A stretch of DNA of 58,261 bases from assembly GCF_029975155.1 (NCBI RefSeq), contig NZ_JARKPQ010000144.1, positions 1 to 58,261 of the forward strand. Direction: 5' to 3'. This document shows, piece after piece, positions 31,921-40,215 of the stretch. Within the stretch, counting starts at the first letter, position 1; the number at the start of each line of letters is the position of its first letter. A model generated the notes under the pieces. The model saw only the letters and a list, made by a program, of their open reading frames with translations, was not told where the DNA came from and made no database searches. The position numbers and the translations under genes were made by a program. The stretch is from Propionicimonas sp. (GTDB lineage Bacteria > Actinomycetota > Actinomycetes > Propionibacteriales > Propionibacteriaceae).

Positions 31921-33261
31921 TTACGCCGAAGGCACGGGCTGGACGGCTTGCGGGAAGTCGAAGAACCGATGTGGGTCGTAGGTGTCCTTGATGACGGCGA
32001 GCCTGGGGTAGTTGCCCCCGTGGTACCCCGCCGCCCAGTCATCGAGGGCAACGTCAGGGAAATTCGGGTAGATGTGTCCGGACCCCTCGGCGTGGGCACG
32101 GGACCAGGAGGTGTCCACCCAGGGATCGGCGGGGTCGGCGACGTGTTCCAGCAGGAAGCGTTCGCCGCGGTGGGCGAACGCAGTCGCGTCACTCGCCACC
32201 CGGTTGTAGGCGCCGCCCATCGCGGTGAACGCGAGCTGGCGCCGGCCGGCGGCCGGCGCCTCGACGAGGTCCAGCAGTGCCGCGACCGTGTGGCGAGACA
32301 TCGTGCAGGAGAAGAACTCCGACCTGATCCGTGGGGCGCTCCCGGGTGCCTCGCGCGCGTCGAGGTCGGCGAACGTGTCCTTCAGGTGGCTGTACGGCAA
32401 CCCGGCCAGCAACTCGATCTCAAGTGGCGAGCGCACGCGACCGGCGAGTTCGTCCAGCAGCGTCCGCGTCGCGGCCTCGTCGAGGGTCGAGGCGCCGAAG
32501 AGCGTGGCGACGAGCGGTGAGCCGGGCCGGGACTCGAGCGTCAGGTTGACCGTGAGTTCATCGGGTGCGTCCGGTGCCCAGGCCTGCCAGGCCGTGACCA
32601 GGTCCTCGATGGAACCGCCGCGCACGTGCGCCTCGATGCGCGCGGTCACGGGCTCGGGGACGGTGTCGAACCGCAGCGCAGTGACGACGCCGAACTGACC
32701 GCCTCCGGCGCCGCGCAGACCCCAGAACAGCTCCGGCGCATGATCCCGGTCGCAGTCGGTGACGCTTCCGTCGGCGAGCACGACCTGTGCCCCGGTGAGA
32801 CGATCACAGGTCAGCCCGTACTTCCGTCCGAGAAGACCGATTCCACCACCGAGGGTGAGGCCGGTGATGCCGACCGTTGCACCGCATCCGGCAGGCAGCG
32901 TCCTGCCGTGGGCATGGAGTACCGCGTACACCTTCGCCAGGCGAGCGCCGGCACCGATCGTCGTGGAACCGCTGTCGGTCACGGTGATGTGATCGAGCCC
33001 GGACAGGTCGAGCACGATCCCATCGGTTGAGGACCGGCCGGCGAAGCAGTGTCCACCACTGCGCAGGGCGATGCGTTCACGGTTCTGGACGGCGTACGCC
33101 AGGGTGTGCACGACGTCCGTGACCGATCGGCACCTCACGATCGCGCTGGGCCGTACGTCCCAGTAAGCCGGGTTGGCCGGGCGGCAGACGGCCGCGTAGC
33201 CCGGTGTGTCAGGAGTGAACAGCTCGCCGTCGAGCACGCCGCGAAGAGAGGATGCGTTCAT
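31921..33261 (-). CDS. FAD-linked oxidoreductase (berberine-bridge-enzyme type)
   Basis: 446 residues; PP-binding FAD domain with RSGGHCFAGRS near 65-75 (the His usually carries FAD covalently), GITGLTLGGGIGLLGRKYGL near 125, LFWGLRGAGGGQFGVVTAL near 180, and the C-terminal BBE segment (YPRLAVIKDTYDPHRFFDFPQ). The Cys needed for a second covalent link is not at the usual position. The enzyme oxidises an alcohol or sugar-like substrate with O2. A distant paralogue is at 41377. Confidence 0.9.
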   Translation of the reverse strand: MNASSLRGVLDGELFTPDTPGYAAVCRPANPAYWDVRPSAIVRCRSVTDVVHTLAYAVQNRERIALRSGGHCFAGRSSTDGIVLDLSGLDHITVTDSGSTTIGAGARLAKVYAVLHAHGRTLPAGCGATVGITGLTLGGGIGLLGRKYGLTCDRLTGAQVVLADGSVTDCDRDHAPELFWGLRGAGGGQFGVVTALRFDTVPEPVTARIEAHVRGGSIEDLVTAWQAWAPDAPDELTVNLTLESRPGSPLVATLFGASTLDEAATRTLLDELAGRVRSPLEIELLAGLPYSHLKDTFADLDAREAPGSAPRIRSEFFSCTMSRHTVAALLDLVEAPAAGRRQLAFTAMGGAYNRVASDATAFAHRGERFLLEHVADPADPWVDTSWSRAHAEGSGHIYPNFPDVALDDWAAGYHGGNYPRLAVIKDTYDPHRFFDFPQAVQPVPSA

Positions 33262-33453
33262 CTGGCTCGCCTGCCCAATCCGTCGTCCTCGGAAGTGGAG
33301 AAAGGCCCACGGTAGGAGCGAGAACGCATCGTGGCCACGTCCAACTCGCGCGTTGTGAGCCGATCCAAGTCCGCGATCCGGAGCCGTGCGGCCCCAGCCG
33401 CGACCACAAGCTCCGGTGAGCCGGTTCGCTGTGCGGCCGTTCAGCCAGGATCC

Positions 33454-34626
33454 CTAGGGCTGCCCACCCCGACCGGCGAGCGAGCCGAGAGCGGCCTGCA
33501 CCAGAGCCAGCACGCCGACGGCGGCGATGACAACGCCCCAGTTCGTGGCGACGGCGAGCCAGCCGGCGACGACGGGTCCGGCGGCGGCGATCAGGTAGCC
33601 GACCGACTGCGCCATGCCCGCCAGCCGGACGGTGTCCGCGGGCGTGCGCGTCCGCAGCGGTGCGAGGGCGAGCGCCAGGGCGAACGCCGCGCCGGCGGAG
33701 CACCCCGCGAGCGTCACCCACAACCACAGCAGGCCCGGCGCCGCGAGCGCGCCGAGCGCTGCCGCCGACATCAGCAGGCCCGCCGCCGCGCACAGCAGGC
33801 GCTGGTAGGGCAGGCGATCGGCCCACCAGGCGGTGACCGGTCCGACGACGACACCGACGACCTGGAACCAGAACAGCAGCCACCCGGCCTCGGCGGGTCC
33901 GTAGCCGAGGCCGGCCGCCATCGTGGGCAGCCAGGTCACCATCAGGTAGAACGACAGCGACTGCAGGCCGAAGAAGCCGGTCACCTGCCAGGCCAGCGGC
34001 GATCGCCACGGGGTCGGGGCCGGCGGGACGGCGGCTGTCGCCACGCGTGGCGCCTCGTCCGTCCGCCGGGAGAGCACAAGCCACAGCGCGAGGGCGAGCA
34101 GCGTCGGCACCACCCACACCGCGAGACCCGGGCGCCATCCGCCGAGAGCCGCGCTGAGCGGCGCCGACAGCCCGGACGCCAGCGACGCGCTCACTCCCAT
34201 CACGGCGGAGTACAGGCCGGTCGCCAGCGACACCCGCGCGGCGAACTCACGCTTGACCAGGCCGGACACCACCACGTTGCCGATGGCGATCGCCAGCCCG
34301 ACGAGCACCGTCCCCGTCCAGAGCGCACCGGCCAGCGGCACCGACCGCAGGCCGATCGCCAGCGCGATGCCGGCGAGGGCGATCGTCACCGCACCGTGGT
34401 GTCCGGTGCGTCCGGTCAGCGTGTGCACGAGCCCGGACGCGGCCGCGAAGCACAACAGCGGGATCGCGCCGACCATGCCCTGGGCCACCGGTCCCAGGCC
34501 CAGCTCCGCGCCGATCTCGGGCAGCACCGGCCCGATCGACGTGATCGCCGGACGCAGGCACGCCGCGATTACCAGCACGCCCACGAGGGCAGCCCAGTTG
34601 AGGCGTGGCGATCCGATGTTGTCCAT
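33454..34626 (-). CDS. MFS transporter, CynX/NimT type
   Basis: 390 residues, twelve predicted membrane segments. CLRPAITSIGPVLPEIGAEL near residue 23 and GMVGAIPLLCFAAASGL near 50 are typical for the cyanate/nitroimidazole-transport group; most members have no known substrate. Start MDNIG at 34626. Divergent from the FAD oxidoreductase/sigma pair. The 193 bases between its stop and the flavoprotein gene hold no clear gene. Confidence 0.88.
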   Translation of the reverse strand: MDNIGSPRLNWAALVGVLVIAACLRPAITSIGPVLPEIGAELGLGPVAQGMVGAIPLLCFAAASGLVHTLTGRTGHHGAVTIALAGIALAIGLRSVPLAGALWTGTVLVGLAIAIGNVVVSGLVKREFAARVSLATGLYSAVMGVSASLASGLSAPLSAALGGWRPGLAVWVVPTLLALALWLVLSRRTDEAPRVATAAVPPAPTPWRSPLAWQVTGFFGLQSLSFYLMVTWLPTMAAGLGYGPAEAGWLLFWFQVVGVVVGPVTAWWADRLPYQRLLCAAAGLLMSAAALGALAAPGLLWLWVTLAGCSAGAAFALALALAPLRTRTPADTVRLAGMAQSVGYLIAAAGPVVAGWLAVATNWGVVIAAVGVLALVQAALGSLAGRGGQP

Positions 34627-34663
34627 GGGCAGAGCAGGCTATCGGACCCGCATCCGGGCTCCA

Positions 34664-34703
34664 GTGTGACGTCGTCCACCGCTGACGGTGGGTCAACTCA
34701 CAC
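34664..34703. repeat. GTGTGA...TCACAC hairpin, copy 1 (imperfect)
   Basis: GTGTGACGTCGTCCACC, loop GCTGAC, GGTGGGTCAACTCACAC; outer six and inner five pairs match. It is followed by TCAGCGGG. The same sequence, in perfect hairpin form, occurs at 40140-40179 followed by TCTGCGGG. This copy lies in a divergent promoter region. Confidence 0.65.
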
Positions 34704-34728
34704 TCAGCGGGCCGGAGCGCCGCCGCCC

Positions 34729-34755
34729 TGTCACAACCGGCGTCGGGGCCGTGTC
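34729..34755 (+). promoter_or_regulatory. ECF41-type promoter candidate
   Basis: TGTCACA (34729-34735), 16 bases, then TGTC (34752-34755). ECF41 sigma factors are known to use TGTCACA-N16-CGTC; the -10 word here has one mismatch. It precedes the oxidoreductase-sigma operon, whose second gene is an ECF41-type sigma factor, so autoregulation is plausible. Confidence 0.5.
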
Positions 34756-34784
34756 TGGTGGGTAGGACTGCAGAAGGAGACACC

Positions 34785-35990
34785 ATGACAACACGGACTG
34801 ACGTGATCGTGATCGGTGGCGGCTACGCCGGCGTCCTCGCGGCGAACCGGCTCACCGAGCGGGACGACATCAGAATCACCCTGGTCAACCCGCGACCGAC
34901 TTTCGTCGACCGCATCCGGCTGCACCAGCTGGTGGGCGGCTCGGACGACGCGGTGGTCGACTACGGCGAGGTCCTGGCCGACCGCGTCCGGCTCGTCGTC
35001 GACACGGCGACGCGGATCGACGGCCCGCGGCGGACGGTGGAGCTGGCGTCCGGCGGCACGCTCGGCTACGACCACCTCGTCTACGCGGTGGGCAGCCACG
35101 CCACCGAGCCCACGATGCCGGGCGCTGCGTTCGCCTACCCGATCGCGACGCTGGAGGCGGCGCGGCGACTCCGCCAGGTGCTCGACGACACTCCCTCCGG
35201 CGCTCCGGTGACGGTCGTCGGTGGCGGCCCGACCGGGATCGAGACCGCCGCGGAACTCGCCGAGCTGGGCCGCCGGGTGACCCTCGTCTGCGGCCGGACG
35301 CTCGGCCCGTACCTGCATCCGCGGGGCCGCCGGTCGGTCGCCAGGCGGCTGGCCCGGCTCGGGGTACGCGTGCTCGACGGTCCCGGCGCCAGGGTCACCG
35401 CGGTCGCTCGCGACGCCGTCCAGCTCGAGGACGGCCGCGGGCTCGCCAGCGCGGTGACGATCTGGGCCGCGGGCTTCGGCGTCCCGGACCTGGCCACCCG
35501 CAGCGGCCTGGCCACGGACGCGGAAGGACGCCTGGTCACGGATGAGACGCTGACCAGCGTGGACGACGAACGGATCGTGGCGGCCGGGGACTCCGCGTCC
35601 CCGTCGGGCCTGCCCTACCGGATGAGCTGCCAGGCCGCCGTCCAGCTCGGTCCGTCCGCTGCAGGGACGGTGCTCAGCCGGATCGCCGGTGAGCAACCCC
35701 GACAGGTCGCTCTCGCGATGGTCTCGCAGTGCATCAGCATGGGCCGCCACGACGGCATCTACCAGCTGGCGCGTCCCGACGACACGGCGGTCGGCTTCCA
35801 CGTGGCGGGACGTCCCGGTGCCGCGATCAAGGAGTTCATCTGCTCCGGAATCATCTGGGCGCTGGGCCACGAGGCCCGCCGTCCCGGCTCGGTCGACTAC
35901 CCGGGCTGGACGAAGGACCGCCGGCGGGCTCGGCTGCTGGCGGACGTCGATGCCACCGCGTTCGCGACGTCGGGGGCGCGCGATGGCTGA
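34785..35990 (+). CDS. NAD(P)/FAD-dependent oxidoreductase (NDH-2-like)
   Basis: 401 residues from the ATG at 34785 (AGAAGGAGA upstream). FAD site VIVIGGGYAGVLAANRL at residue 8, NAD site VTVVGGGPTGIETAAELAE near 145 and a second FAD motif IVAAGDSASPSG near 265. Flavoprotein dehydrogenase of the disulfide-oxidoreductase fold. It overlaps the ECF sigma gene by eight bases; oxidoreductases are one of the three enzyme types habitually linked with ECF41 sigma factors. Confidence 0.9.
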   Translation: MTTRTDVIVIGGGYAGVLAANRLTERDDIRITLVNPRPTFVDRIRLHQLVGGSDDAVVDYGEVLADRVRLVVDTATRIDGPRRTVELASGGTLGYDHLVYAVGSHATEPTMPGAAFAYPIATLEAARRLRQVLDDTPSGAPVTVVGGGPTGIETAAELAELGRRVTLVCGRTLGPYLHPRGRRSVARRLARLGVRVLDGPGARVTAVARDAVQLEDGRGLASAVTIWAAGFGVPDLATRSGLATDAEGRLVTDETLTSVDDERIVAAGDSASPSGLPYRMSCQAAVQLGPSAAGTVLSRIAGEQPRQVALAMVSQCISMGRHDGIYQLARPDDTAVGFHVAGRPGAAIKEFICSGIIWALGHEARRPGSVDYPGWTKDRRRARLLADVDATAFATSGARDG

Positions 35991-36906
35991 GCACCGCCGA
36001 ACGCCGGCTGAGCCCCTGGACCCGGCCACGGCGGCGTTCGTCGCGCATCGCAACCTGCTGTTCACGGTGGCGTACGAGCTGCTCGGCTCGGCTGCGGACG
36101 CGGAGGACGTCCTGCAGGAGACCTGGCTGCGCTGGGTGATGGTGGAGCTGGACCAGGTGCGCGATCCGCGGGCCTACCTCGTCCGGATCACCACGCGGCA
36201 GGCGTTGAACCGGCTGCGTGCGGCCAAGCAGTTGCGCGAGTCGTACGTCGGCGAGTGGCTGCCGGAACCGTTGCTCACGGCACCGGATGTGGCCGAGGAG
36301 GTCGAACTCGCCGAGAGCGTGTCGATGGCGCTGATGCTGGTCCTCGAGACGCTGCGGCCGACCGAGCGGGCGGTGTTCGTGCTCCGCGAGGTGTTCGACG
36401 TCGGCTACGACGAGATCGCGACCGCCATCGACAAGACGCCGGCCGCCGTCCGCCAGATCGCGCACCGGGCGCGGCAGCACGTCCGGGCCCGCCGCCCGCG
36501 GGAGGTGGCCTCGCCGCGCGAGACCCGGGCTGCCCTTGAGTCCTTCCAGCACGCCATCGAGACCGGCGAGTTGCAGGCGCTGCTCGACGTGCTCGCGCCC
36601 GACGCCGTCCTGATCGCGGACGGTGGTGGCGTCCGGCAGTCGGCGATGCGTCCGGTCGTCGGTGCCGACAAGGTGGCGCGGTTCCTCTTCGGTGCCCTCG
36701 ACAAGGTCGAACGCCTGGGTCAGCGGCTCACGGTGAGTTCGGCCACGGTCAACGGCAGTCCGGCACTGCTGCTCCGGCTGGGCGCGGAGTACGACGGCAT
36801 GCTCGCCGCCCGCGTCGAGGGTGGCCGGATCGCGGGCCTCTACTACGTGCGCAACCCCGAGAAGCTGTCGCACCTCGAACTGGAGACGCCGCTCACCCTG
36901 CACTGA
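35983..36906 (+). CDS. ECF sigma factor with C-terminal SnoaL-like domain (ECF41/SigJ type)
   Basis: 307 residues. Region 2 (AHRNLLFTVAYELLGSAADA, residues 21-40; EDVLQETWLRW) and region 4 (LRPTERAVFVLREVFDVGYD, residues 124-143) are followed by a C-terminal NTF2-like domain (about 185-300). ECF41 landmarks are all present: WLPEP (92-96), DGGG (213-216) and NPEKL (291-295, for NPDKL). In this group the C-terminal domain, not a separate anti-sigma factor, controls activity. It is translationally coupled to the upstream oxidoreductase. Confidence 0.93.
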   Translation: MAEHRRTPAEPLDPATAAFVAHRNLLFTVAYELLGSAADAEDVLQETWLRWVMVELDQVRDPRAYLVRITTRQALNRLRAAKQLRESYVGEWLPEPLLTAPDVAEEVELAESVSMALMLVLETLRPTERAVFVLREVFDVGYDEIATAIDKTPAAVRQIAHRARQHVRARRPREVASPRETRAALESFQHAIETGELQALLDVLAPDAVLIADGGGVRQSAMRPVVGADKVARFLFGALDKVERLGQRLTVSSATVNGSPALLLRLGAEYDGMLAARVEGGRIAGLYYVRNPEKLSHLELETPLTLH

Positions 36907-36919
36907 GCGCCGGCCCTGC

Positions 36920-37342
36920 TCACCTGAGGCGGTGACGCCGCTTTCGGGTGGGTCGACCGCGGTCCCGCTGCCCACGCTCCTGCACGGTGCGCGAGCTGTT
37001 CTCCGTCCGGCCGCGGACGACACCGATGAACTCCTGGATCGAGGGGTGGTCGGTCCCCACCGGCCAGGCCAGGCCCACCGTGGCGGACGGGCCGTCGTCC
37101 GGCTCCTCCTCGTACAGCCGGATCAGGTGCAGACCCTCGGTGTCGACGGGAAGGCGGACGAAGCACATGTCCACCTCGGCGTCGTCGAGCACCCGGCGCT
37201 GGTCGGGCTCGGCGACGTCGACCACCTCCAGCCGTACCGCGGGGAACCTTCGCCGCCAGATCGTCGTCCACTTCGTCGGCGTGACCCCGGGCACCGCACC
37301 GATCCGCAGGACGGCGGAACCGGGAGGCACAGGAGTCGTCAC
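36920..37342 (-). pseudogene. LysR-type substrate-binding domain, internally deleted
   Basis: 140 codons. The N-terminal half is an effector-binding domain without helix-turn-helix (LRIGAVPGVTPTKWTTIW, DQRRVLDDAEVDMCFVRLPV, LHLIRLYEE). The end, TVGLAWPVGTDHPSIQEFIG then VVRGRTENSS, is the usual C-terminus of the same proteins. About 90 residues expected between them (near 37100) are missing, in frame. Half of a domain is lost, so function is unlikely, although the frame is intact. Convergent with the sigma gene, 14 bases apart. Confidence 0.65.
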
Positions 37343-37385
37343 CCGGGCAGATTATCGGGTGCCCACTCCGTCGGAGAGCCGCAGC

Positions 37386-38387
37386 TCAGCCGTTCGCCCG
37401 CCAGAACTCCACCAGTAGCGGTCCGAGGGTCGCCCGTTCCTGCATGGGCAGGGAATGGGTCGCCCGCGGCCAGACCGTGACCGTGGCCGACGGCAGCAGC
37501 GCGCGCAGCCGGGCGGCGGCCTCCTCGCCACCCGCGAGCGACCCCGTGCCCGCGATGTCCGCGCGCACGGGCATGGTGAGCCCTCGCCACTCGTCGTCGC
37601 TGAGCGTCCTCGGCATCGGGAGGGACGCGGCGTAGTGCACGGTCGCACTGTCGATGAGGGCCGCCATCGGGGTGCGCTCACGGACCTCCTCCACCGACGT
37701 GCCGCCGATCTGGGCGAGGGCGTGGTCCCGCACGCCCTGCGGCACGGGCAGCTGGGTGAGCATCGCCCAGAAGTAGGTGGAGGCGGGGAGCGACTGGACC
37801 ACGAGCACCGGCTCCAGCAGGGTGAGACTGGCCACCTGCCCGGGGTGGCGGACGGCCAGGATCGCGGCGTTCGCGCCGCCGAAGCTGTGCCCCACCACAT
37901 GTGCCCGGGCCACCCCCAGCTCAGTGAGGGTCTGGCTGATCCACTCGGCCTGGTCCTCGAAACTCGCCAGCGGGATTCGCTGGCTGGACAGACCCGCGTC
38001 GCCGATCGGATCCAGGGCGTAGACGGTTCGGGTCCCGATCCAGTCGGGCAGGTTCTCCGTCCACATCGGGGCTCCCGAACTGCGGCCGGGGAGCAGCACC
38101 ACGGGGTGGCCCCGATCCCGTCCGTCCCAGCGAAGCACGCGCACGGTTCCGTAGGTCGAGGTGACGTCGAGGACCTCGTCCGCCGGCGGCAGACCGGCGA
38201 GCACGTCGGCGTAGGCGCGGACGTAGGCCTGCTCGCCCTCCGCCGAACGCCAGTGACCCACCTCCGGTGGCGCCGCGACCACGCTCACCACCTTGTCCAC
38301 CACGAGCCACGCCACGAGGAGCGCCAGGAGTACGCGCCCGGCCAGCCGTCGCTTCGACGGCTTTCCTGCCCTGCTTCGCTCTGACAT
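37386..38387 (-). CDS. Membrane-anchored alpha/beta hydrolase
   Basis: 333 residues; one N-terminal membrane anchor (VLLALLVAWLVVDKVVSVV) and an exported alpha/beta-hydrolase domain with oxyanion region VVLLPGRSSGAP near 95, nucleophile elbow VGHSFGG near 163 and a late His (RATHSLPMQE) near 312. ATG 38387 is preferred over GTG 38396 by spacing to GGAG. Substrate unknown. Divergent from a TetR gene across two palindromic operators, so it is probably controlled by that repressor. Confidence 0.88.
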   Translation of the reverse strand: MSERSRAGKPSKRRLAGRVLLALLVAWLVVDKVVSVVAAPPEVGHWRSAEGEQAYVRAYADVLAGLPPADEVLDVTSTYGTVRVLRWDGRDRGHPVVLLPGRSSGAPMWTENLPDWIGTRTVYALDPIGDAGLSSQRIPLASFEDQAEWISQTLTELGVARAHVVGHSFGGANAAILAVRHPGQVASLTLLEPVLVVQSLPASTYFWAMLTQLPVPQGVRDHALAQIGGTSVEEVRERTPMAALIDSATVHYAASLPMPRTLSDDEWRGLTMPVRADIAGTGSLAGGEEAAARLRALLPSATVTVWPRATHSLPMQERATLGPLLVEFWRANG

Positions 38388-38400
38388 CGCCACCACTCCA

Positions 38401-38437
38401 ATACGTTCGTACCGAGACCATCACGATACGGTCGTAT
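38401..38437. promoter_or_regulatory. Paired TetR operators between hydrolase and tetR
   Basis: ATACGTTCGTAC (38401-38412, one mismatch) and ATACGGTCGTAT (38426-38437, perfect) are 12-base palindromes with centres 25 bases apart in the 65-base divergent gap. Confidence 0.7.
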
Positions 38438-38452
38438 TGATAAGCTGTCCAG

Positions 38453-39145
38453 GTGACGGCGAGGCGAGACCACGACAGCAAGCGCATCGCGATCCTGTTC
38501 GCCGTGCTCCGCGTGGTGGGCACGCGCGGCCTCGGAGCTGTGAGCATCCGGTCGGTTGCTGCCGAGGCCGGCGTCTCGGTGGGGCGCGTCCAGCACTACT
38601 TCGCGTCGAAGCGCGAGCTGATCCGCGCCACGGTCGCCTTCATGATCTCGGCGGCAGAAGCCCGCCACGTCGACGTGGCGCAGGCACGCTCGCCGGAGGA
38701 CGAACTGTGGGCGCTGCTGAGCCACGGAATCCCGCTGGCCGCCGACGCACCGGTGGGGACCAGCGTCTTCTACTCCTTCGTGGCGGCGAGCGTCGCCGAC
38801 CCGGAGATCGCCGGCATTCTCGCCGAGGCCAAGGCAGGCGTCGAGGGCCTGGCCGCCCAGCTGCTGGGCGAGCTCGACCCCCACCTGGCCGATCCGCCGG
38901 CGAAGGCCCGACACCTCATCGCCCTGTCGGACGGACTGACCCTCCAGGTGCTGATCGGCCACCTCACCGCCGCGCGGGCCCGGGAGTGCCTGCGCGCGGC
39001 CCTGGCGGAGCTGGACGCCGTTCCGGCGGCCCTCGGCCAGGAGCCGGCTCAGCGGCGGGCGCCGATTCCGACCAGCCAGGCGGAGAGCACGGCGGCGGCG
39101 TCCACCGGCGTGCCGCGCGAACCGTTGCCGACCAGCCGGTCGTAG
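38453..39145 (+). CDS. TetR-family regulator
   Basis: 230 residues; the N-terminal helix-turn-helix is VSIRSVAAEAGVSVGRVQHY (residues 31-50), with a TetR_C ligand domain after it. GTG start at 38453. The last 35 residues (from about RRAPIPTSQ) are low-complexity and are encoded by the complement of the next, convergent tetR gene; the two genes overlap tail-to-tail by 97 bases. The original stop may have been lost. Likely represses the hydrolase and itself. Confidence 0.88.
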   Translation: MTARRDHDSKRIAILFAVLRVVGTRGLGAVSIRSVAAEAGVSVGRVQHYFASKRELIRATVAFMISAAEARHVDVAQARSPEDELWALLSHGIPLAADAPVGTSVFYSFVAASVADPEIAGILAEAKAGVEGLAAQLLGELDPHLADPPAKARHLIALSDGLTLQVLIGHLTAARARECLRAALAELDAVPAALGQEPAQRRAPIPTSQAESTAAASTGVPREPLPTSRS

Positions 39146-39612
39146 AGCAGGCCGTTCATGATGCCGATGAAGTCGACCGCGCGTCGTCCGGGTTCGGGGA
39201 CGCCGAGCGCGGCCAGCATCACCGTCGCCTCCCCCAGCAGTTTGACCCGGATCGGCGAGCGCGTGGTCAGCAGTTCGTGCAGTTCGGCGTCCTGGCTGCA
39301 CTCGATCGACAGCGCCATCCGTGCCCGGGTGTCGTCCCCGCGCGCGACGGTCTGCTCGAACGCCTCGACCAGTTGCGGCACCGCGTCCGCGACCGTGGCG
39401 GGCAGCGCGTCCCCGGGCGGTCGCAGGTTGGCGACCGCGGCCACCCGCTCGACCACGAGGCGCACCAGGTCCCGGCGGGTGCGCGCGTAGTTGGAGGTGG
39501 TGCCCTCCGGCAGCCCGAGCCGCCGGTCGATCCGGCGGTGGGTCAGCGCATGGACGCCCCCTTCGGCCACCAGTTCCAGCGCGGCAGCGCCGATCGCCTC
39601 GCGTCGGCCCAT
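39049..39612 (-). CDS. TetR-family regulator
   Basis: 187 residues; helix-turn-helix ALTHRRIDRRLGLPEGTTSN near residue 22 followed by YARTRRDLVRLVVERV. The C-terminal domain is all helical. Divergent from the DUF6069-like membrane protein across two palindromic operators; controls it in all likelihood. Overlaps the preceding tetR gene at the 3' ends. Confidence 0.9.
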   Translation of the reverse strand: MGRREAIGAAALELVAEGGVHALTHRRIDRRLGLPEGTTSNYARTRRDLVRLVVERVAAVANLRPPGDALPATVADAVPQLVEAFEQTVARGDDTRARMALSIECSQDAELHELLTTRSPIRVKLLGEATVMLAALGVPEPGRRAVDFIGIMNGLLYDRLVGNGSRGTPVDAAAVLSAWLVGIGARR

Positions 39613-39626
39613 CCGTCCCCCCCTTG

Positions 39627-39665
39627 ATCACTACGAGCGTAGTGATAGACTACTACGAATGTAGT
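39627..39665. promoter_or_regulatory. Paired TetR operators between tetR and the membrane protein
   Basis: ATCACTACGAGCGTAGTGAT (39627-39646) is a perfect 20-base site with nine-base arms; ACTAC-GAAT-GTAGT (39652-39665) is a second, shorter site. Both occupy the 81-base divergent gap. Confidence 0.75.
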
Positions 39666-39693
39666 GAAAGTGTCGCGAACAAGGAGGAATGAG

Positions 39694-40116
39694 ATGACCG
39701 AACTGTCCGCAACCATCCGCCGCCCCGCGCGGACGTGGACCAACGACCTGGTGACCGTCGCCGCTGCCGTGGTGTGCGCGCTGATCACGTGGGCGCTGGC
39801 CACGCAACTCGGCGGCATCGTGCTCGAGGTGCGGGACGCGAGCGGGCTGCGGCCCGTCGACGGTGTCGCGGTGGCGATGGTGGCCGCCCTGGCCGCACTC
39901 CTCGGCGTGCTCAGCCTGCGTCTGCTGGAGCGGTTCACCCCGAAGGCCCTGCCGATCTGGCTGGGCGTCGCGATCGCCGTGGCGCTGCTCTCGCTGCTGG
40001 GAACCCTGGGCGCCACCAGCCCGGCGGCCACCGGCACCCTGATGGCGCTGCACAGCGTGGTGGCCGCGGTCGTGATCCTCGGCCTGGGCCGGTCCCACCG
40101 CGTCCGCTCCGAGTAG
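39694..40116 (+). CDS. Four-helix membrane protein (DUF6069-like)
   Basis: 140 residues; four membrane segments (VTVAAAVVCALITWALA; GVAVAMVAALAALLGVL; IWLGVAIAVALLSLLG; MALHSVVAAVVILGL). AAGGAGG lies before the ATG at 39694. Such small proteins beside TetR genes are common in actinobacteria; no function is known. Confidence 0.75.
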   Translation: MTELSATIRRPARTWTNDLVTVAAAVVCALITWALATQLGGIVLEVRDASGLRPVDGVAVAMVAALAALLGVLSLRLLERFTPKALPIWLGVAIAVALLSLLGTLGATSPAATGTLMALHSVVAAVVILGLGRSHRVRSE

Positions 40117-40139
40117 CTGGGCCGCGTCCACGTCGGACG

Positions 40140-40179
40140 GTGTGAGTTCGTCCACCGTCTGACGTGGACGAACTCACAC
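40140..40179. terminator. Strong hairpin, copy 2 of the GTGTGAG element
   Basis: GTGTGAGTTCGTCCAC (40140-40155), loop CGTCTGAC, GTGGACGAACTCACAC (40164-40179): sixteen perfect pairs. It lies between the converging membrane-protein and araC genes and can terminate both. It is a close relative of the imperfect hairpin at 34664-34703. Confidence 0.8.
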
Positions 40180-40215
40180 TCTGCGGGTGATCGCGCCGCT
40201 CCGCGAGTTCGGGCC

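Noticed and set aside
33262..33453. Minus-strand frame reading ELVVAAGAARLRIADLDRL
   Set aside because: It looks protein-like, but has no recognisable start, family or ribosome site; too weak to call a remnant.
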